In this document: one piece after another, positions 46,362 to 55,431 of the stretch
How the letters are laid out: every line of letters begins with the position of its first letter
Position numbering within the stretch: position 1 is the stretch's first letter
Assembly: GCF_000757485.1 (NCBI RefSeq)
Contig: NZ_JPYO01000006.1
Span: 92,168 to 156,167, forward strand
Length of the DNA stretch: 64,000 nt
Direction: 5' to 3'
Source: Achromobacter sp. RTa
Lineage (GTDB): Bacteria; Pseudomonadota; Gammaproteobacteria; Burkholderiales; Burkholderiaceae_B
The notes under the pieces: generated by a model
Seen by the model: the letters and a program-made list of their open reading frames with translations, nothing else
Databases searched by the model: none
Told to the model about the DNA's origin: nothing
Program-made: the position numbers and the translations under genes

Positions 46362-46928
46362 TTAGGCGAGGTTCAGGAAATTGCGCAGCAGGGCATGGCC
46401 ATGCTCGCTGAGCACGGACTCGGGGTGGAACTGTACTCCGTATAGCGGCAGAGTTTTGTGGCGCACGCCCATGATGTCTCCATCGGGGGCGGTCGCCGTT
46501 ACCTCCAGGCACTCGGGCAGGGTGTCGGGGTCTATGGTGAGGGAGTTGTAACGGATGGCCGTGTACGGGGTGGGCAGGCCGGAGAAGATATCGGTGCCGG
46601 TATGCGAGATACGCACGGTCTTGCCGTGCATGATCTGCTGCGCGCGGACGATGTCGCCGCCATAGGCGGCGCCGATGGCCTGGTGGCCCAGGCATACGCC
46701 CAGGATGGGTTTCTTGCCCGCGAAGGCCTGGATGACAGGCACGGAGATGCCGGCCTCGGCGGGGGAGCAGGGGCCGGGCGACACGCAGATGCGGTCCGGG
46801 TTCATGGCGGCGATCTCTTCCAGCGTGATCTGGTCGTTGCGCGCCACGCGCACCTCTTCGCCCAGCTCGCCGAAGTATTGGACCAGGTTGTAGGTAAAAG
46901 AATCGTAATTGTCGATCATCAGCAGCAT
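46362..46928 (-). CDS. trpG: Anthranilate synthase component II (glutamine amidotransferase)
   Basis: A 188-residue class I glutamine amidotransferase supplying ammonia to TrpE. The nucleophile Cys is in [10 protein letters not shown] near residue 80, with the His-Glu pair in [13 protein letters not shown] near the C-terminus. The N-terminus [19 protein letters not shown] is typical. It lies 60 bases after trpE. In some bacteria this subunit also serves 4-aminobenzoate synthesis. Confidence 0.96.
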   Translation of the reverse strand: MLLMIDNYDSFTYNLVQYFGELGEEVRVARNDQITLEEIAAMNPDRICVSPGPCSPAEAGISVPVIQAFAGKKPILGVCLGHQAIGAAYGGDIVRAQQIMHGKTVRISHTGTDIFSGLPTPYTAIRYNSLTIDPDTLPECLEVTATAPDGDIMGVRHKTLPLYGVQFHPESVLSEHGHALLRNFLNLA

Positions 46929-46988
46929 TGTTTTCTCCTGTCGGGCCGTCCGGCGGCCCGGGGGTGTCCGGGTTGAGCCGCGCGGGCC

Positions 46989-48587
46989 TCAGATGGGTTC
47001 GTCCAGGCCGTGTTGCACCTGCTCCGCCGCGCGCAGCACGGCGCGGGCCTTGGCTTCGGTCTCGGCCCATTCGGCTTCGGGGCTGGAATCGGCCACGATG
47101 CCGGCCGCGGCCTGCACGTACAGCGTGCCGTCCTTGATGACGCCGGTGCGGATCGCGATGGCCACGTCCATTTCGCCGCCATAGCTGAGGTAGCCGGCCG
47201 CGCCGCCGTAGATGCCGCGGCGCACGGGCTCCAGCTCGTCGATGATCTTCATGGCCTCGACCTTGGGCGCGCCAGTCAGGGTGCCGGCCGGAAATACGGC
47301 ACGTAGCACGTCCATGCTGCTCAGGCCGGCGTCGCCGGGCCGCCCCAAGGCGCCGGCAGCCCCCTCGGGGGGCAGCGAACCCAGTGAGCGTGGGGGCATC
47401 TTCTTGGAGTTGAGCGTGCCGGTGACGTTGGACACCAGGTGCATGACGTGCGAATAGCGTTCGATCACCATGGTGTCGCTGACCTTGACCGAACCCACCT
47501 GGGCCACGCGGCCCACGTCGTTGCGCGCCAGGTCGATCAGCATCACGTGTTCGGCCACTTCCTTGGGGTCGGCCTTCAGTTCGGCGGCCAGGGCGGCGTC
47601 CTCCTCGGGCGTGCCGCCGCGCTTCCTGGTGCCGGCCAGGGGACGGATCGTGATCTGCGACTTGGCCTCGCCGTTCTCCACCACGCGCTCCTGGCGCACC
47701 AGGATCTCGGGCGACGCGCCGACCACCTGGAAGTCGCCGAAGTTCCAGAAGTACATGTAGGGGGAGGGATTGAGGGACCGCAGGGCGCGGTAGAGGGAGA
47801 GGGGGGAGTCGCGGAAGGGCTTGGCGATGACCTGGCCGATCTGTACCTGCATCAGGTCGCCCGCGGCGATGTGCTCCTTGGCGCGGCGCACGGCGGCCAG
47901 ATAGTCTTCCTTTTTGAAGTCGCGCCGCTCTTCGGTCTGCATGCTGGCGTGGCTGTAGGGGATTTCCACCGGGCGCCGCAGGCGGACGCGCAGGTCGTGC
48001 AGGCGCTGCTGGGCGCGGCTGTAGGCCTCGGGCTGGCTGGGATCCGCGTAGACCATCAGGTAGATGCGGCCGGCCAGATTGTCCACGATGACCAGTTCGT
48101 CCACGTGCATCAGCATCAGGTCGGGCGTGCCGCCTTCCATGCCGGCGGGAAACGGCTTGACCGCGGGGCCCAGGCAGGGCTCGATGTGGCGCACCGTGTC
48201 GTAGCCGAAATAACCGGCCAGGCCGCCGCAGAAACGCGGCATGCCGGGGCGCAGGGCGACCTTGAAGCGGCTTTGGTATTGCTCGATGAAGGCCAGCGGG
48301 TCGCCGTCATGGGTTTCGGCGATCTTGCCGTCGTGCAGCACTTCGGTGCGGGTGCCGCTGGCGCGGATCACCGTGCGGGCCGGCAGGCCGATGAAGGAAT
48401 AGCGGCCGAAACGTTCGCCGCCCACCACCGATTCCATCAGGCAGGTCATGCGGCCCGCCAGGGGGCCGGCATGCGCCAGCTTCAGGTAGATGCCGAGGGG
48501 AGTGTCCAGGTCGGCATAGGTTTCGGCAACCAGCGGGATGCGGTTGTAGCCTTCCGCGGCGAGGGCCTTGAATTCGATTTCGGTCAT
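46989..48587 (-). CDS. trpE: Anthranilate synthase component I with repeat-encoded insertion
   Basis: A 532-residue chorismate-binding enzyme. The N-terminal regulatory region includes LMESVVGGERFGRYSF, near the tryptophan-binding segment; the catalytic half has IRPLAGTRKRGG, EHVMLIDLARND and FPAGTLTGAPK. Residues about 393-420 (NSKKMPPRSLGS, then LPPEGAAGALGRPGDA) have no counterpart in ordinary TrpE proteins, which run from the VTGTL strand straight into the next helix. This stretch is encoded by a copy of the window's dispersed repeat, read in frame. All later motifs remain intact, so the enzyme is probably functional with a surface loop added. Confidence 0.95.
   Translation of the reverse strand: MTEIEFKALAAEGYNRIPLVAETYADLDTPLGIYLKLAHAGPLAGRMTCLMESVVGGERFGRYSFIGLPARTVIRASGTRTEVLHDGKIAETHDGDPLAFIEQYQSRFKVALRPGMPRFCGGLAGYFGYDTVRHIEPCLGPAVKPFPAGMEGGTPDLMLMHVDELVIVDNLAGRIYLMVYADPSQPEAYSRAQQRLHDLRVRLRRPVEIPYSHASMQTEERRDFKKEDYLAAVRRAKEHIAAGDLMQVQIGQVIAKPFRDSPLSLYRALRSLNPSPYMYFWNFGDFQVVGASPEILVRQERVVENGEAKSQITIRPLAGTRKRGGTPEEDAALAAELKADPKEVAEHVMLIDLARNDVGRVAQVGSVKVSDTMVIERYSHVMHLVSNVTGTLNSKKMPPRSLGSLPPEGAAGALGRPGDAGLSSMDVLRAVFPAGTLTGAPKVEAMKIIDELEPVRRGIYGGAAGYLSYGGEMDVAIAIRTGVIKDGTLYVQAAAGIVADSSPEAEWAETEAKARAVLRAAEQVQHGLDEPI
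47334..47397. repeat. Dispersed GC-rich repeat inside trpE
   Basis: GCCGCCCCAAGGCGCC, GCCCCCTCGGGGGGCAGC and GCGTGGGGGC follow one another as in the 23106 array, in the opposite orientation relative to the plus strand. It is read in frame as roughly 22 residues of TrpE, with a few further codons at the borders. Confidence 0.8.
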
Positions 48588-48634
48588 GTCGGGTCTCGTA
48601 AGCGATTGATTTGCTATCGGACCAGGCGCACAAC

Positions 48635-48669
48635 AAAAAAGCCCGGTCCAGGTTACTGGTTCCGGGCTT
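48635..48669 (-). terminator. trp attenuator terminator
   Basis: On the minus strand AAGCCCGG and CCGGGCTT form a GC-rich stem, extended by CCA/TGG across a mismatch, followed directly by a run of T residues. It lies between the leader peptide and trpE, 48 bases before the trpE ATG, as expected for transcription attenuation. Confidence 0.88.
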
Positions 48670-48728
48670 GGCTCTGTGGTTACACAGCTACGGCACTAGG
48701 CGGCATACGCGTCCAGGGCCGGGAGGGA

Positions 48729-48803
48729 TCATCGCCACCCGGAAGACAAACGCCACCAGCGCCACGAGGCGCCGAGCATTTGGTTCTGGATGGAAGCGTT
48801 CAT
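48729..48803 (-). CDS. trpL: trp operon leader peptide with Trp codons
   Basis: A 24-residue frame, MNASIQNQMLGAS then WRWWRLSSGWR, with four Trp codons including a tandem pair. It is followed by a hairpin that can form around AGCTGTGT and ACAGAGC and then by the attenuator terminator. This is the classical ribosome-mediated attenuation layout: when charged tRNA-Trp is scarce the ribosome stalls and read-through into trpE rises. It is too short for routine gene finders. Confidence 0.85.
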   Translation of the reverse strand: MNASIQNQMLGASWRWWRLSSGWR

Positions 48804-48866
48804 TGAGCTGTATTTGGATTCGGGTGCTGAATTTGCGTCAAGCGTGCCTGCGAGCCGCCAGAGGCA

Positions 48867-49574
48867 TCAAGAGCCGGTTTTTGCCGCGTTCTGGTTCTGA
48901 TTCCAGACCGCGATCCACTGGGCGGCGTCGACTAGCGTGTCAACTATACCATCGACATCCAGCTCGCGCACGTCCCTTCCTTCGTTGTAGCCATATGGCA
49001 CCACCAGCACCTGCGTGCCGGCGCTGCGGCCGGCCTGGGCGTCATTAAGGGAATCGCCGATGGTCACGGCCTCGCCCACGGAGACGCCGAGCAGCTCGCA
49101 GGCATGCAGGACCTGGTCGGGATCCGGCTTGCGGCGCGCGCAGGTGTCGCCGCAGACCACCGCCTCGAAAAAGCCCGCCAGGCCCGTGCGCTGCAGCAGC
49201 GGCAGCGTGAACTCGGTCGGCTTGTTGGTGACGACCGCGAGCTTCAGGCCGTGGTCGCGCATGTGCTTCAGGCCGTCGATGACGCCCGGATAGACCATCG
49301 CCTTTTCGCCATTGACCAGGTGGTAGTGGCGGAAGAACGCCGCGCGGGCGCGTTCGAATTCGGCCGGTTCCGGGGCGGCTCCGTCGAGGCTGCCCGCCAG
49401 GCTGCGGCGGACCAGGTTGTCCACGCCCTTGCCCACGAAGGTGGCCACCACGTCCTCGCGCAGCGGGGACATGCCCAGCTCCACGCGCATGGCATTGGCG
49501 GCGAAGGCCAGGTCGGGAATGGAATCGAGGAGGGTGCCGTCGAGATCCAGCAGCGCGGCGCGAAAAGCGGTCAT
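48867..49574 (-). CDS. gph: Phosphoglycolate phosphatase
   Basis: A 235-residue HAD-superfamily phosphatase, cytoplasmic, removing 2-phosphoglycolate. Motif I is LLDLDGTLLDS near residue 9, motif II the VVTNKP segment near 113, and motif IV GDSLNDAQAGRSAG near 172. It lies 12 bases after rpe on the same strand and directly ahead of the trp leader, the common betaproteobacterial order rpe-gph-trpE. Confidence 0.92.
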   Translation of the reverse strand: MTAFRAALLDLDGTLLDSIPDLAFAANAMRVELGMSPLREDVVATFVGKGVDNLVRRSLAGSLDGAAPEPAEFERARAAFFRHYHLVNGEKAMVYPGVIDGLKHMRDHGLKLAVVTNKPTEFTLPLLQRTGLAGFFEAVVCGDTCARRKPDPDQVLHACELLGVSVGEAVTIGDSLNDAQAGRSAGTQVLVVPYGYNEGRDVRELDVDGIVDTLVDAAQWIAVWNQNQNAAKTGS

Positions 49575-49586
49575 GTCGGTTCCTGG

Positions 49587-50291
49587 TCAGATGGCGGTGG
49601 TTTCGCCGATGGCGATCTGCTCGCGCATCGATTTGATGATGCCGGCATAGTCCGGCTTGCCGAAGATGGCGGAGCCGGCCACGAAGGTGTCGGCGCCCGC
49701 GCGGCGGATCTCGGCGATGTTGTCGATCTTGACGCCGCCATCCACCTGCAAGACGATTTCCTGGCCGCCGGCCTGCGTCCAGGCGTCGATGCGGGCGCGG
49801 GCCTCGCGCAGCTTCGCCAGGGCGGCGGGAATGAAGCTCTGGCCGCCGAAGCCGGGGTTGACCGACATGATCAGGACCAGGTCGATCTTGTCCATCACGT
49901 AGTCCAGGTAGGACAGCGGGGTGGCGGGGTTGAACACCAGCCCGGCCTTGCAGCCGTTCTCGCGGATCAGCGACAGCGTGCGGTCCACGTGGCGGCTGGC
50001 GTCGGGATGGAAGCTGATGTAGTCGGCGCCGGCCTTGGCGAACATCGGGACCAGGTCGTCCACCGGCTCCACCATGAGGTGCACGTCGATGGGCACCGAG
50101 ACGTGGGGACGGATCGCCGAACACACCATCGGGCCGATGGTCAGGTTGGGGACATAGTGGTTGTCCATCACGTCCACGTGGATCCAGTCGGCGCCGGCGG
50201 CGACGACGTTGCGGACTTCCTCGCCCAGGCGGGCGAAGTCAGCCGACAGGATGCTGGGGGTGATGCGGGTGGAGGCCGGTTGGGTAGACAT
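49587..50291 (-). CDS. rpe: Ribulose-phosphate 3-epimerase
   Basis: A 234-residue TIM-barrel epimerase interconverting ribulose 5-phosphate and xylulose 5-phosphate. Signatures are [45 protein letters not shown] and the closing VAGSAIFG phosphate loop. The start at 50291 is preferred on length; 50315 is an in-frame alternative. It is divergent from apaG. Confidence 0.95.
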   Translation of the reverse strand: MSTQPASTRITPSILSADFARLGEEVRNVVAAGADWIHVDVMDNHYVPNLTIGPMVCSAIRPHVSVPIDVHLMVEPVDDLVPMFAKAGADYISFHPDASRHVDRTLSLIRENGCKAGLVFNPATPLSYLDYVMDKIDLVLIMSVNPGFGGQSFIPAALAKLREARARIDAWTQAGGQEIVLQVDGGVKIDNIAEIRRAGADTFVAGSAIFGKPDYAGIIKSMREQIAIGETTAI

Positions 50292-50405
50292 GATGTTCGG
50301 GGTCGGGGAGGGCATAATGTGCCATTATTGCAGTTTGAGGCGCAGTACCGGGAATGGCCCGGTCCGGAGGGTCCGGGATCCGCGCCTGCTACACAGGGAA
50401 GGACT

Positions 50406-50780
50406 GTGAAACCTTACGACCTGAGCGTCTCTGTCTCTCCGCGCTTCGTGCCCGAACAGTCCGATCCCGGCGAACAGCAATTCGTATTCGCCTATACCGT
50501 CCGCATCACCAATACGGGCGAGCATCCCGCCCAGGTGATCAGCCGCCACTGGATCATCACCGACGGCAACCAGCGCGTGCAGGAAGTGCGCGGGCTGGGC
50601 GTCGTCGGGCAGCAGCCCCTGCTGGCGCCCGGCGAGACCTTCGAATACACCAGCGGCTGTCCCCTGCCCACCCCGGTGGGCACGATGCGAGGCACCTATC
50701 ACTGCGTCGGCGAGAACGGCATCCCGTTCGAAGTGCCGATCTCCGAATTCGTCCTGGCCATGCCGCGCACCCTGCACTGA
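50406..50780 (+). CDS. apaG: ApaG protein (DUF525)
   Basis: A 124-residue FnIII-like beta-sandwich protein. The family markers RHWIITDGNQRVQEVRGLGV and PVGTMRGTYHCV are present. The GTG at 50406 gives the standard start KPYDLSVSV. ApaG is widespread but its biochemical role is unclear. It is first of a unit with mltA and a ubiH-like gene and divergent from rpe. Confidence 0.92.
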   Translation: MKPYDLSVSVSPRFVPEQSDPGEQQFVFAYTVRITNTGEHPAQVISRHWIITDGNQRVQEVRGLGVVGQQPLLAPGETFEYTSGCPLPTPVGTMRGTYHCVGENGIPFEVPISEFVLAMPRTLH

Positions 50781-50816
50781 ATGGCCCGGCTCCCGTCGTA
50801 CGTTTTTCCTCAGCTC

Positions 50817-52115
50817 ATGAAGCGCATTCTCAGTCTGTCCGTGCTGTCCGTATTGCTGGCGGCATGTTCCACGCCCTCCGACATCCCTCCCGAATCCGGC
50901 GCGCCTGGCACGGCCGGCAGCCGCTTCCCGGCCGACGGCCCGCTGGTGGTTCCGCCGCTGTCGGCGCTGCCCGACACCCCGCCGCGCGCGCTGGCGGGAA
51001 AGTTCAAGCCCGGGACCTGGGCCGAAATGCCCGGCTGGACCAATGATGATCTGTCGCGATTCTGGCCCCTTTTCCTGCGGAACTGCCGCGGCCTGATGCG
51101 TCCGACCTCCGGCAACCTGGCCGCGCCCGCGCGCGCCACGCCGCGGGCCTGGCAGCCGGTCTGCGCAGCGGCGGTGGATCCGTCCCGCGCGCCCGCCGCC
51201 GGCGACGGCGAGGCCGTGCGCCGCTTCCTGCAGACCTACCTCCAGCCCTGGCGCCTGAACGCGGCCGACGGCAAGCCGGCCAGCAACACGGTCACGGGCT
51301 ACTACGAGCCCCTGGTGCGCGGTTCGCGCCGCCAGGGCGGCAACTACCAATGGCCGTTGTACGCCGTGCCGGCCGACCTGCTGACCATCGACCTGGGGTC
51401 GGTGTATCCCGACCTGGCGGGCAAGCGGGTGCGGGGCAAGCTGGACGGCAAGCGGGTGGTGCCCTACGACACGCGCGCCGCCATCGAATCGTCCGGCCGC
51501 CGCCCGCCCGTGGTCGTGTGGGTGGACGACCCGGTGGACAACTTCTTCCTGCAGGTGCAGGGATCGGGCCGGGTTCAGCTCACCGATGGCCCCGATACCG
51601 GCAAGACCATCCGCGTGGCCTACGCCGATCACAACGGCCAGCCCTATGCGTCCATCGGCCGCTGGCTGATCGACCGCGGCGAACTGTCCGCGGACCAGGC
51701 GTCGATGCAGAACATCCGCGCCTGGGCGCAGCGCAATCCCAAGCGCGTGCCCGAAATGCTCAACGCCAATCCGGCCGTCGTGTTCTTCCGGGAAGAGCCC
51801 GTGGTCGATCCGGAACAGGGCCCGAAGGGGGCATACGCCATCCCGCTGGCGCCGATGCGCTCGGTGGCGGTCGACGCGAGCTTCGTGCCCCTGGGCACGC
51901 CGGTGTTCCTGGCCACCACCTACCCGGCGTCCGACCGGCCGCTGCAGCGCCTGGTGTTCGCCCAGGACACGGGCACGGCCATCCGCGGCGCGGCGCGCGC
52001 CGACTTCTACTGGGGCTACGGGGACGAGGCCGGCCAGCAGGCGGGCCGCATGAAGCAGCGCGGCCAGATGTGGGTGCTGTGGCCCAAGCAAGCAGGGGAG
52101 CCGACAGCAAGATGA
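50817..52115 (+). CDS. mltA: Membrane-bound lytic murein transglycosylase A
   Basis: A 432-residue lipoprotein of the outer membrane that cleaves peptidoglycan to 1,6-anhydro products. The lipobox is LLAAC (Cys near residue 18). The MltA domain has VTGYYEPLVRGSR and the C-terminal 3D domain ends with QDTGTAIRGAARADFYWGYG, holding the catalytic Asp. ATG 50817 is preferred over 50781 because it places the lipobox correctly. It overlaps the following flavin monooxygenase gene by 4 bases. Confidence 0.93.
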   Translation: MKRILSLSVLSVLLAACSTPSDIPPESGAPGTAGSRFPADGPLVVPPLSALPDTPPRALAGKFKPGTWAEMPGWTNDDLSRFWPLFLRNCRGLMRPTSGNLAAPARATPRAWQPVCAAAVDPSRAPAAGDGEAVRRFLQTYLQPWRLNAADGKPASNTVTGYYEPLVRGSRRQGGNYQWPLYAVPADLLTIDLGSVYPDLAGKRVRGKLDGKRVVPYDTRAAIESSGRRPPVVVWVDDPVDNFFLQVQGSGRVQLTDGPDTGKTIRVAYADHNGQPYASIGRWLIDRGELSADQASMQNIRAWAQRNPKRVPEMLNANPAVVFFREEPVVDPEQGPKGAYAIPLAPMRSVAVDASFVPLGTPVFLATTYPASDRPLQRLVFAQDTGTAIRGAARADFYWGYGDEAGQQAGRMKQRGQMWVLWPKQAGEPTAR

Positions 52116-53281
52116 GCCATCAGATCGTCGTTTGCGGGGCCGGCATCGTCGGCCTGTCCACCGCCCTGGCGCTGGCCCGCCGCGGCCAGCGCGTGGCCGT
52201 GCTGGCGCCGCGCGCCAGCGTGCCGGCGGCCGATCCCGACCGCTACCACCCGCGCGTGTACGCGATTTCTCCCGCCAGCCAGCGTTTCCTGGCCGAATTG
52301 GGCGTCTGGGACGCCATGCCCGCCTCGCGGCTGATGCCGGTCAGCGCCATGGAGATCCACGGCGACGCCGACGGGCAGGTGAATCTCAACGCCTGGCAGG
52401 CGGCGCTGCCGCAGCTGGCATGGATCGTCGAATCCGGCGAAATCGAACGCGTGCTGATCCAGGCCGTGCGCATGTTCGGGATCCCCTGGCTGGAAGACCG
52501 CTGCACGGGATACCACGCCGGCACGGTCGAAACGGAAAGCGGGGCCCGGATCCAGGCGGAGCTGTTCGTGGGCGCCGACGGCGCGGCCTCGCCGCTGCGC
52601 ACGGCGGCCGGCCTGAAGCACGAGTCCCAGCCCTACGACGATACGGGGCTGGTGGTGCACCTGGATGCTGAGCATCCGCACCAGGGAACGGCCTTCCAAT
52701 GGTTCCGCGACGATGGCGTGCTGGCCCTGCTGCCGCTGCCCGACACGGCGGATGGCCCGCAGGTCTCCATGGTCTGGTCCATGCGCAGCGAGCGGGCCCA
52801 GGCCTTGCTGGCGCTGCCGGCTGCCGAGCAGGCAGCGCGCCTGGAGGCCCTGCTCGCCGACGCCGCCGAAGGCCGCCTGGGGGCGCTGAAGGTCCGCAGC
52901 AAGCTCCACGGCTTTCCCCTGACCCTGGAGCGCGCCCAGATGGTCGCGCCCGGCATTGCGCTGGCGGGCGATGCGGCGCACCGCCTGCATCCGTTGGCCG
53001 GCCAGGGCCTGAACCTGGGCCTGGGCGACGTCGAAGCCCTGGCGCGCACGGTCGCCGGACGCGAACCCTACCGCGAAGCGGGCGACCTGAGGGTGCTGCA
53101 CCGTTACCAGCGCGCTCGGGCCGAGCCGGTGCTGGCCATGCGCCTGGCCACCGACGGCCTGCACAAGCTGTTCGCCTCCCGGGCGACGCCGCTGGTGTGG
53201 CTGCGCAACGCCGGCATGCATTGGGTAGAGCGCGCGCCCCTCATCAAGCGCCGCCTGATCGCCGGCGCCTCGACCAACTGA
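52112..53281 (+). CDS. UbiH/UbiF/VisC-family FAD-dependent monooxygenase
   Basis: A 389-residue flavoprotein hydroxylase. The FAD-binding GAGIVGLSTALALARRG is at residues about 8-24, and the second flavin motif GDAAHRLHPLAGQGLNLGLGD lies near residue 290 (split into shorter runs by a conserved Pro). Relatives hydroxylate the ubiquinone ring in the cytoplasm or at the inner membrane; which ring position is acted on cannot be told. It is translationally coupled to mltA. Confidence 0.88.
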   Translation: MSHQIVVCGAGIVGLSTALALARRGQRVAVLAPRASVPAADPDRYHPRVYAISPASQRFLAELGVWDAMPASRLMPVSAMEIHGDADGQVNLNAWQAALPQLAWIVESGEIERVLIQAVRMFGIPWLEDRCTGYHAGTVETESGARIQAELFVGADGAASPLRTAAGLKHESQPYDDTGLVVHLDAEHPHQGTAFQWFRDDGVLALLPLPDTADGPQVSMVWSMRSERAQALLALPAAEQAARLEALLADAAEGRLGALKVRSKLHGFPLTLERAQMVAPGIALAGDAAHRLHPLAGQGLNLGLGDVEALARTVAGREPYREAGDLRVLHRYQRARAEPVLAMRLATDGLHKLFASRATPLVWLRNAGMHWVERAPLIKRRLIAGASTN

Positions 53282-53441
53282 CGCCAAGGAAAGGGGCGCC
53301 TGCCCGCCGGGCGGCGGCCACGGAAGTGGAACCTTGGATGATGGCGGGCGTCTCACTTTAAGACGGTTCTGCCGGGCCGGCCCTTGGGGGGATCGGTTAC
53401 GCTTCCCCGGAAGAACACGATAGACAAGTACAGGAGTACTG

Positions 53442-54239
53442 ATGAATTTCCGCATATCCGCCGTCCTGGCGGCTGGTTTCCTGGCCGCGGGGCTGGGCGT
53501 GTCCACCGGCGCGATGGCGCAGGACGGCAAGTCCGTCTCCACTCAATCGCAGGGCCTGCCCGCCAAGGGCGACAAGGTCTACTCGACGACCCAGGCGGCG
53601 CCGGCCGATCCCGCGGCGGACGCCGTCAAGGAACGGTTCAAGCAGCGTTTCTCCGGCATGGACGTCACCGCCGTGCGCCGCACGCCTTATGGCCTGTTCG
53701 AAGTGCAGCTGGGCATGGACATGATCTACACGGATGAGAAGGTCACGTGGGTCATGGAAGGTCCGCTGATCGACGCCATGACGCGCCGCGACGTCACGCG
53801 GGAATCCCAGGAACGCCTGAGCGCCGTCACGTTCGACCAACTGCCGCTGGAACTGGCCATCAAGCAGGTCAAGGGCGACGGTTCGCGCAAGGTGGCGATT
53901 TTCGAGGATCCCAACTGCGGCTACTGCAAGCAGTTGCGCAAGACGCTGGAAGACGTCGACAACCTGACCGTCTACACCTTCCTCTATCCCATCCTGTCGC
54001 CCGACTCCAAGGTCAAGGTGCGTGACGTCTGGTGCGCCAAGGACCCCGGCGCCGCCTGGGACGACTGGATGCTGCGCGGCCGGAAACCCGCCACCGCCGA
54101 GTGCGACGTGCCCGAGGACAAGCTGCTGGCCCTGGGCCAGAAGCTGATGGTGCGGGGCACGCCCACCCTGTTTTTCGCGGACGGCTCGCGCACCAGCGGC
54201 GCGCTGCCCCTGGAACAACTCAAAGCCCGCTTGAACTGA
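53442..54239 (+). CDS. dsbC: Thiol:disulfide interchange protein, DsbC family
   Basis: A 265-residue periplasmic disulfide isomerase. The signal peptide (AAGFLAAGLGVSTGAMA) precedes an N-terminal dimerisation domain and a thioredoxin domain with active site CGYC in EDPNCGYCKQLRKTL near residue 160. The cis-Pro region is RGTPTLFFADG. It corrects wrong disulfides. A 160-base gap before it contains a GC-rich hairpin and the promoter. Confidence 0.92.
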   Translation: MNFRISAVLAAGFLAAGLGVSTGAMAQDGKSVSTQSQGLPAKGDKVYSTTQAAPADPAADAVKERFKQRFSGMDVTAVRRTPYGLFEVQLGMDMIYTDEKVTWVMEGPLIDAMTRRDVTRESQERLSAVTFDQLPLELAIKQVKGDGSRKVAIFEDPNCGYCKQLRKTLEDVDNLTVYTFLYPILSPDSKVKVRDVWCAKDPGAAWDDWMLRGRKPATAECDVPEDKLLALGQKLMVRGTPTLFFADGSRTSGALPLEQLKARLN

Positions 54240-54303
54240 CCGGCGCCATGAGCGCCGGCCGGGAGGCTGGCGCCACAGGCGCCACGCCACCCGGAGACAG
54301 CAC

Positions 54304-55260
54304 TTGAAAATCGCAATACTCGACGATTACCACGACGTAGCCCGGCGCTATGCGGACTGGACCTCGCTGGGCGGTGACGCCGAGGTGCAGATCTTCAACA
54401 ATTTCATCCCGCCCGAACAGGTCGAGGCTTCGCTCGAGGCCTTCGACGTGATCGTGGCCATGCGCGAGCGCACTCCGTTCCCCGCGGAACGCATCCGGGC
54501 GCTGCCCAATTTGCGCCTGCTCATCACCACGGGCATGCGCAACAACGCCATCGACATGCAGGCCTGCGCCGAGCAGGGCATCATCGTCTGCGGCGCGCCC
54601 GGCAGCGCCGACGCCAACACCGCCACGGCCGAACTGGCCTGGGCGCACATCCTGGGCTTGTTCAAGCACCTGCCCGCCGAAGACGCCGCCATGCGGCGCG
54701 GCATGTGGCAGACGGCCATGCCCGAGCCGCTGGCGGGCAAGCGCCTGGGCGTGCTGGGCCTGGGCAAGCTGGGCGCCGCGGTGGCCAAGGTGGGCCTGGC
54801 CTTCGGCATGGATGTGGTGGCCTGGAGTCCCAACCTCACCGACGAGCGCGCCGAGGCCGCCGGCGTGAAGCGGGTGGACAAGCACGAGCTCTTCGCCACG
54901 TCCGACGTCATCAGCCTGCACCTGATTCTTTCCGAACGCAGCCGCCACGTGGTCGACGCCGCCGCGCTGGCCGCAATGAAGCCGACGGCCTACCTGGTGA
55001 ATACCTCGCGGGCAGGCCTGGTGGACCAGGAAGCGCTGATGGACGCGCTGGTGAAGTTCCGCATCGCCGGCGCGGGGCTGGACGTCTATCCCGAGGAGCC
55101 GCTCTCGCCCACGGATTCCGTGCGGGACCTCGACAACGTGATCCTGACTCCCCACCTGGGCTACGTCAGCCGCGAAAATTTCGAGGCGTTCTACCAGAAC
55201 GCGCTCGAAGCCGTGCAAGCGTGGCACGCGGGCAAGCCGATACGCGTACTGAACGGGTAA
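54304..55260 (+). CDS. D-2-hydroxyacid dehydrogenase family protein
   Basis: A 318-residue NAD-dependent dehydrogenase. The Rossmann motif is GVLGLGKLGAAVAKVG near residue 147; the catalytic Arg region is LVNTSRAGLVD, Glu lies in VYPEEPLS, and the His is in ILTPHLGYVS near 280. The start is TTG at 54304. Phosphoglycerate-, hydroxypyruvate- or other hydroxyacid activity is possible. It is convergent with ttcA, separated by a repeat array. Confidence 0.88.
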   Translation: MKIAILDDYHDVARRYADWTSLGGDAEVQIFNNFIPPEQVEASLEAFDVIVAMRERTPFPAERIRALPNLRLLITTGMRNNAIDMQACAEQGIIVCGAPGSADANTATAELAWAHILGLFKHLPAEDAAMRRGMWQTAMPEPLAGKRLGVLGLGKLGAAVAKVGLAFGMDVVAWSPNLTDERAEAAGVKRVDKHELFATSDVISLHLILSERSRHVVDAAALAAMKPTAYLVNTSRAGLVDQEALMDALVKFRIAGAGLDVYPEEPLSPTDSVRDLDNVILTPHLGYVSRENFEAFYQNALEAVQAWHAGKPIRVLNG

Positions 55261-55272
55261 GCAATGCCGCCG

Positions 55273-55424
55273 GGCGCCAGTGTCAGGTACTCGACGGTGG
55301 GGCAAGTATCAGACAGTCGAGACGATGAGGCAGGTGTCAGGCAGTCGAGACGGTGAGGCCAGTGTCTGACACCCTCTGACCACCCGTATGGACCGTGACG
55401 GCATCGCCCCAGGGTGTCAGACAC
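55273..55424. repeat. Tandem repeat array with GTGTC-GACAC cores
   Basis: Three to four units of about 28 bases (type AGGCAGGTGTCAGGCAGTCG) end in perfect GTGTCTGACAC (55362-55372) and GTGTCAGACAC (55414-55424) palindromes. They lie between two convergent genes and share their core with the array at 32361-32497. Confidence 0.75.
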
Positions 55425-55431
55425 GGAAGTC

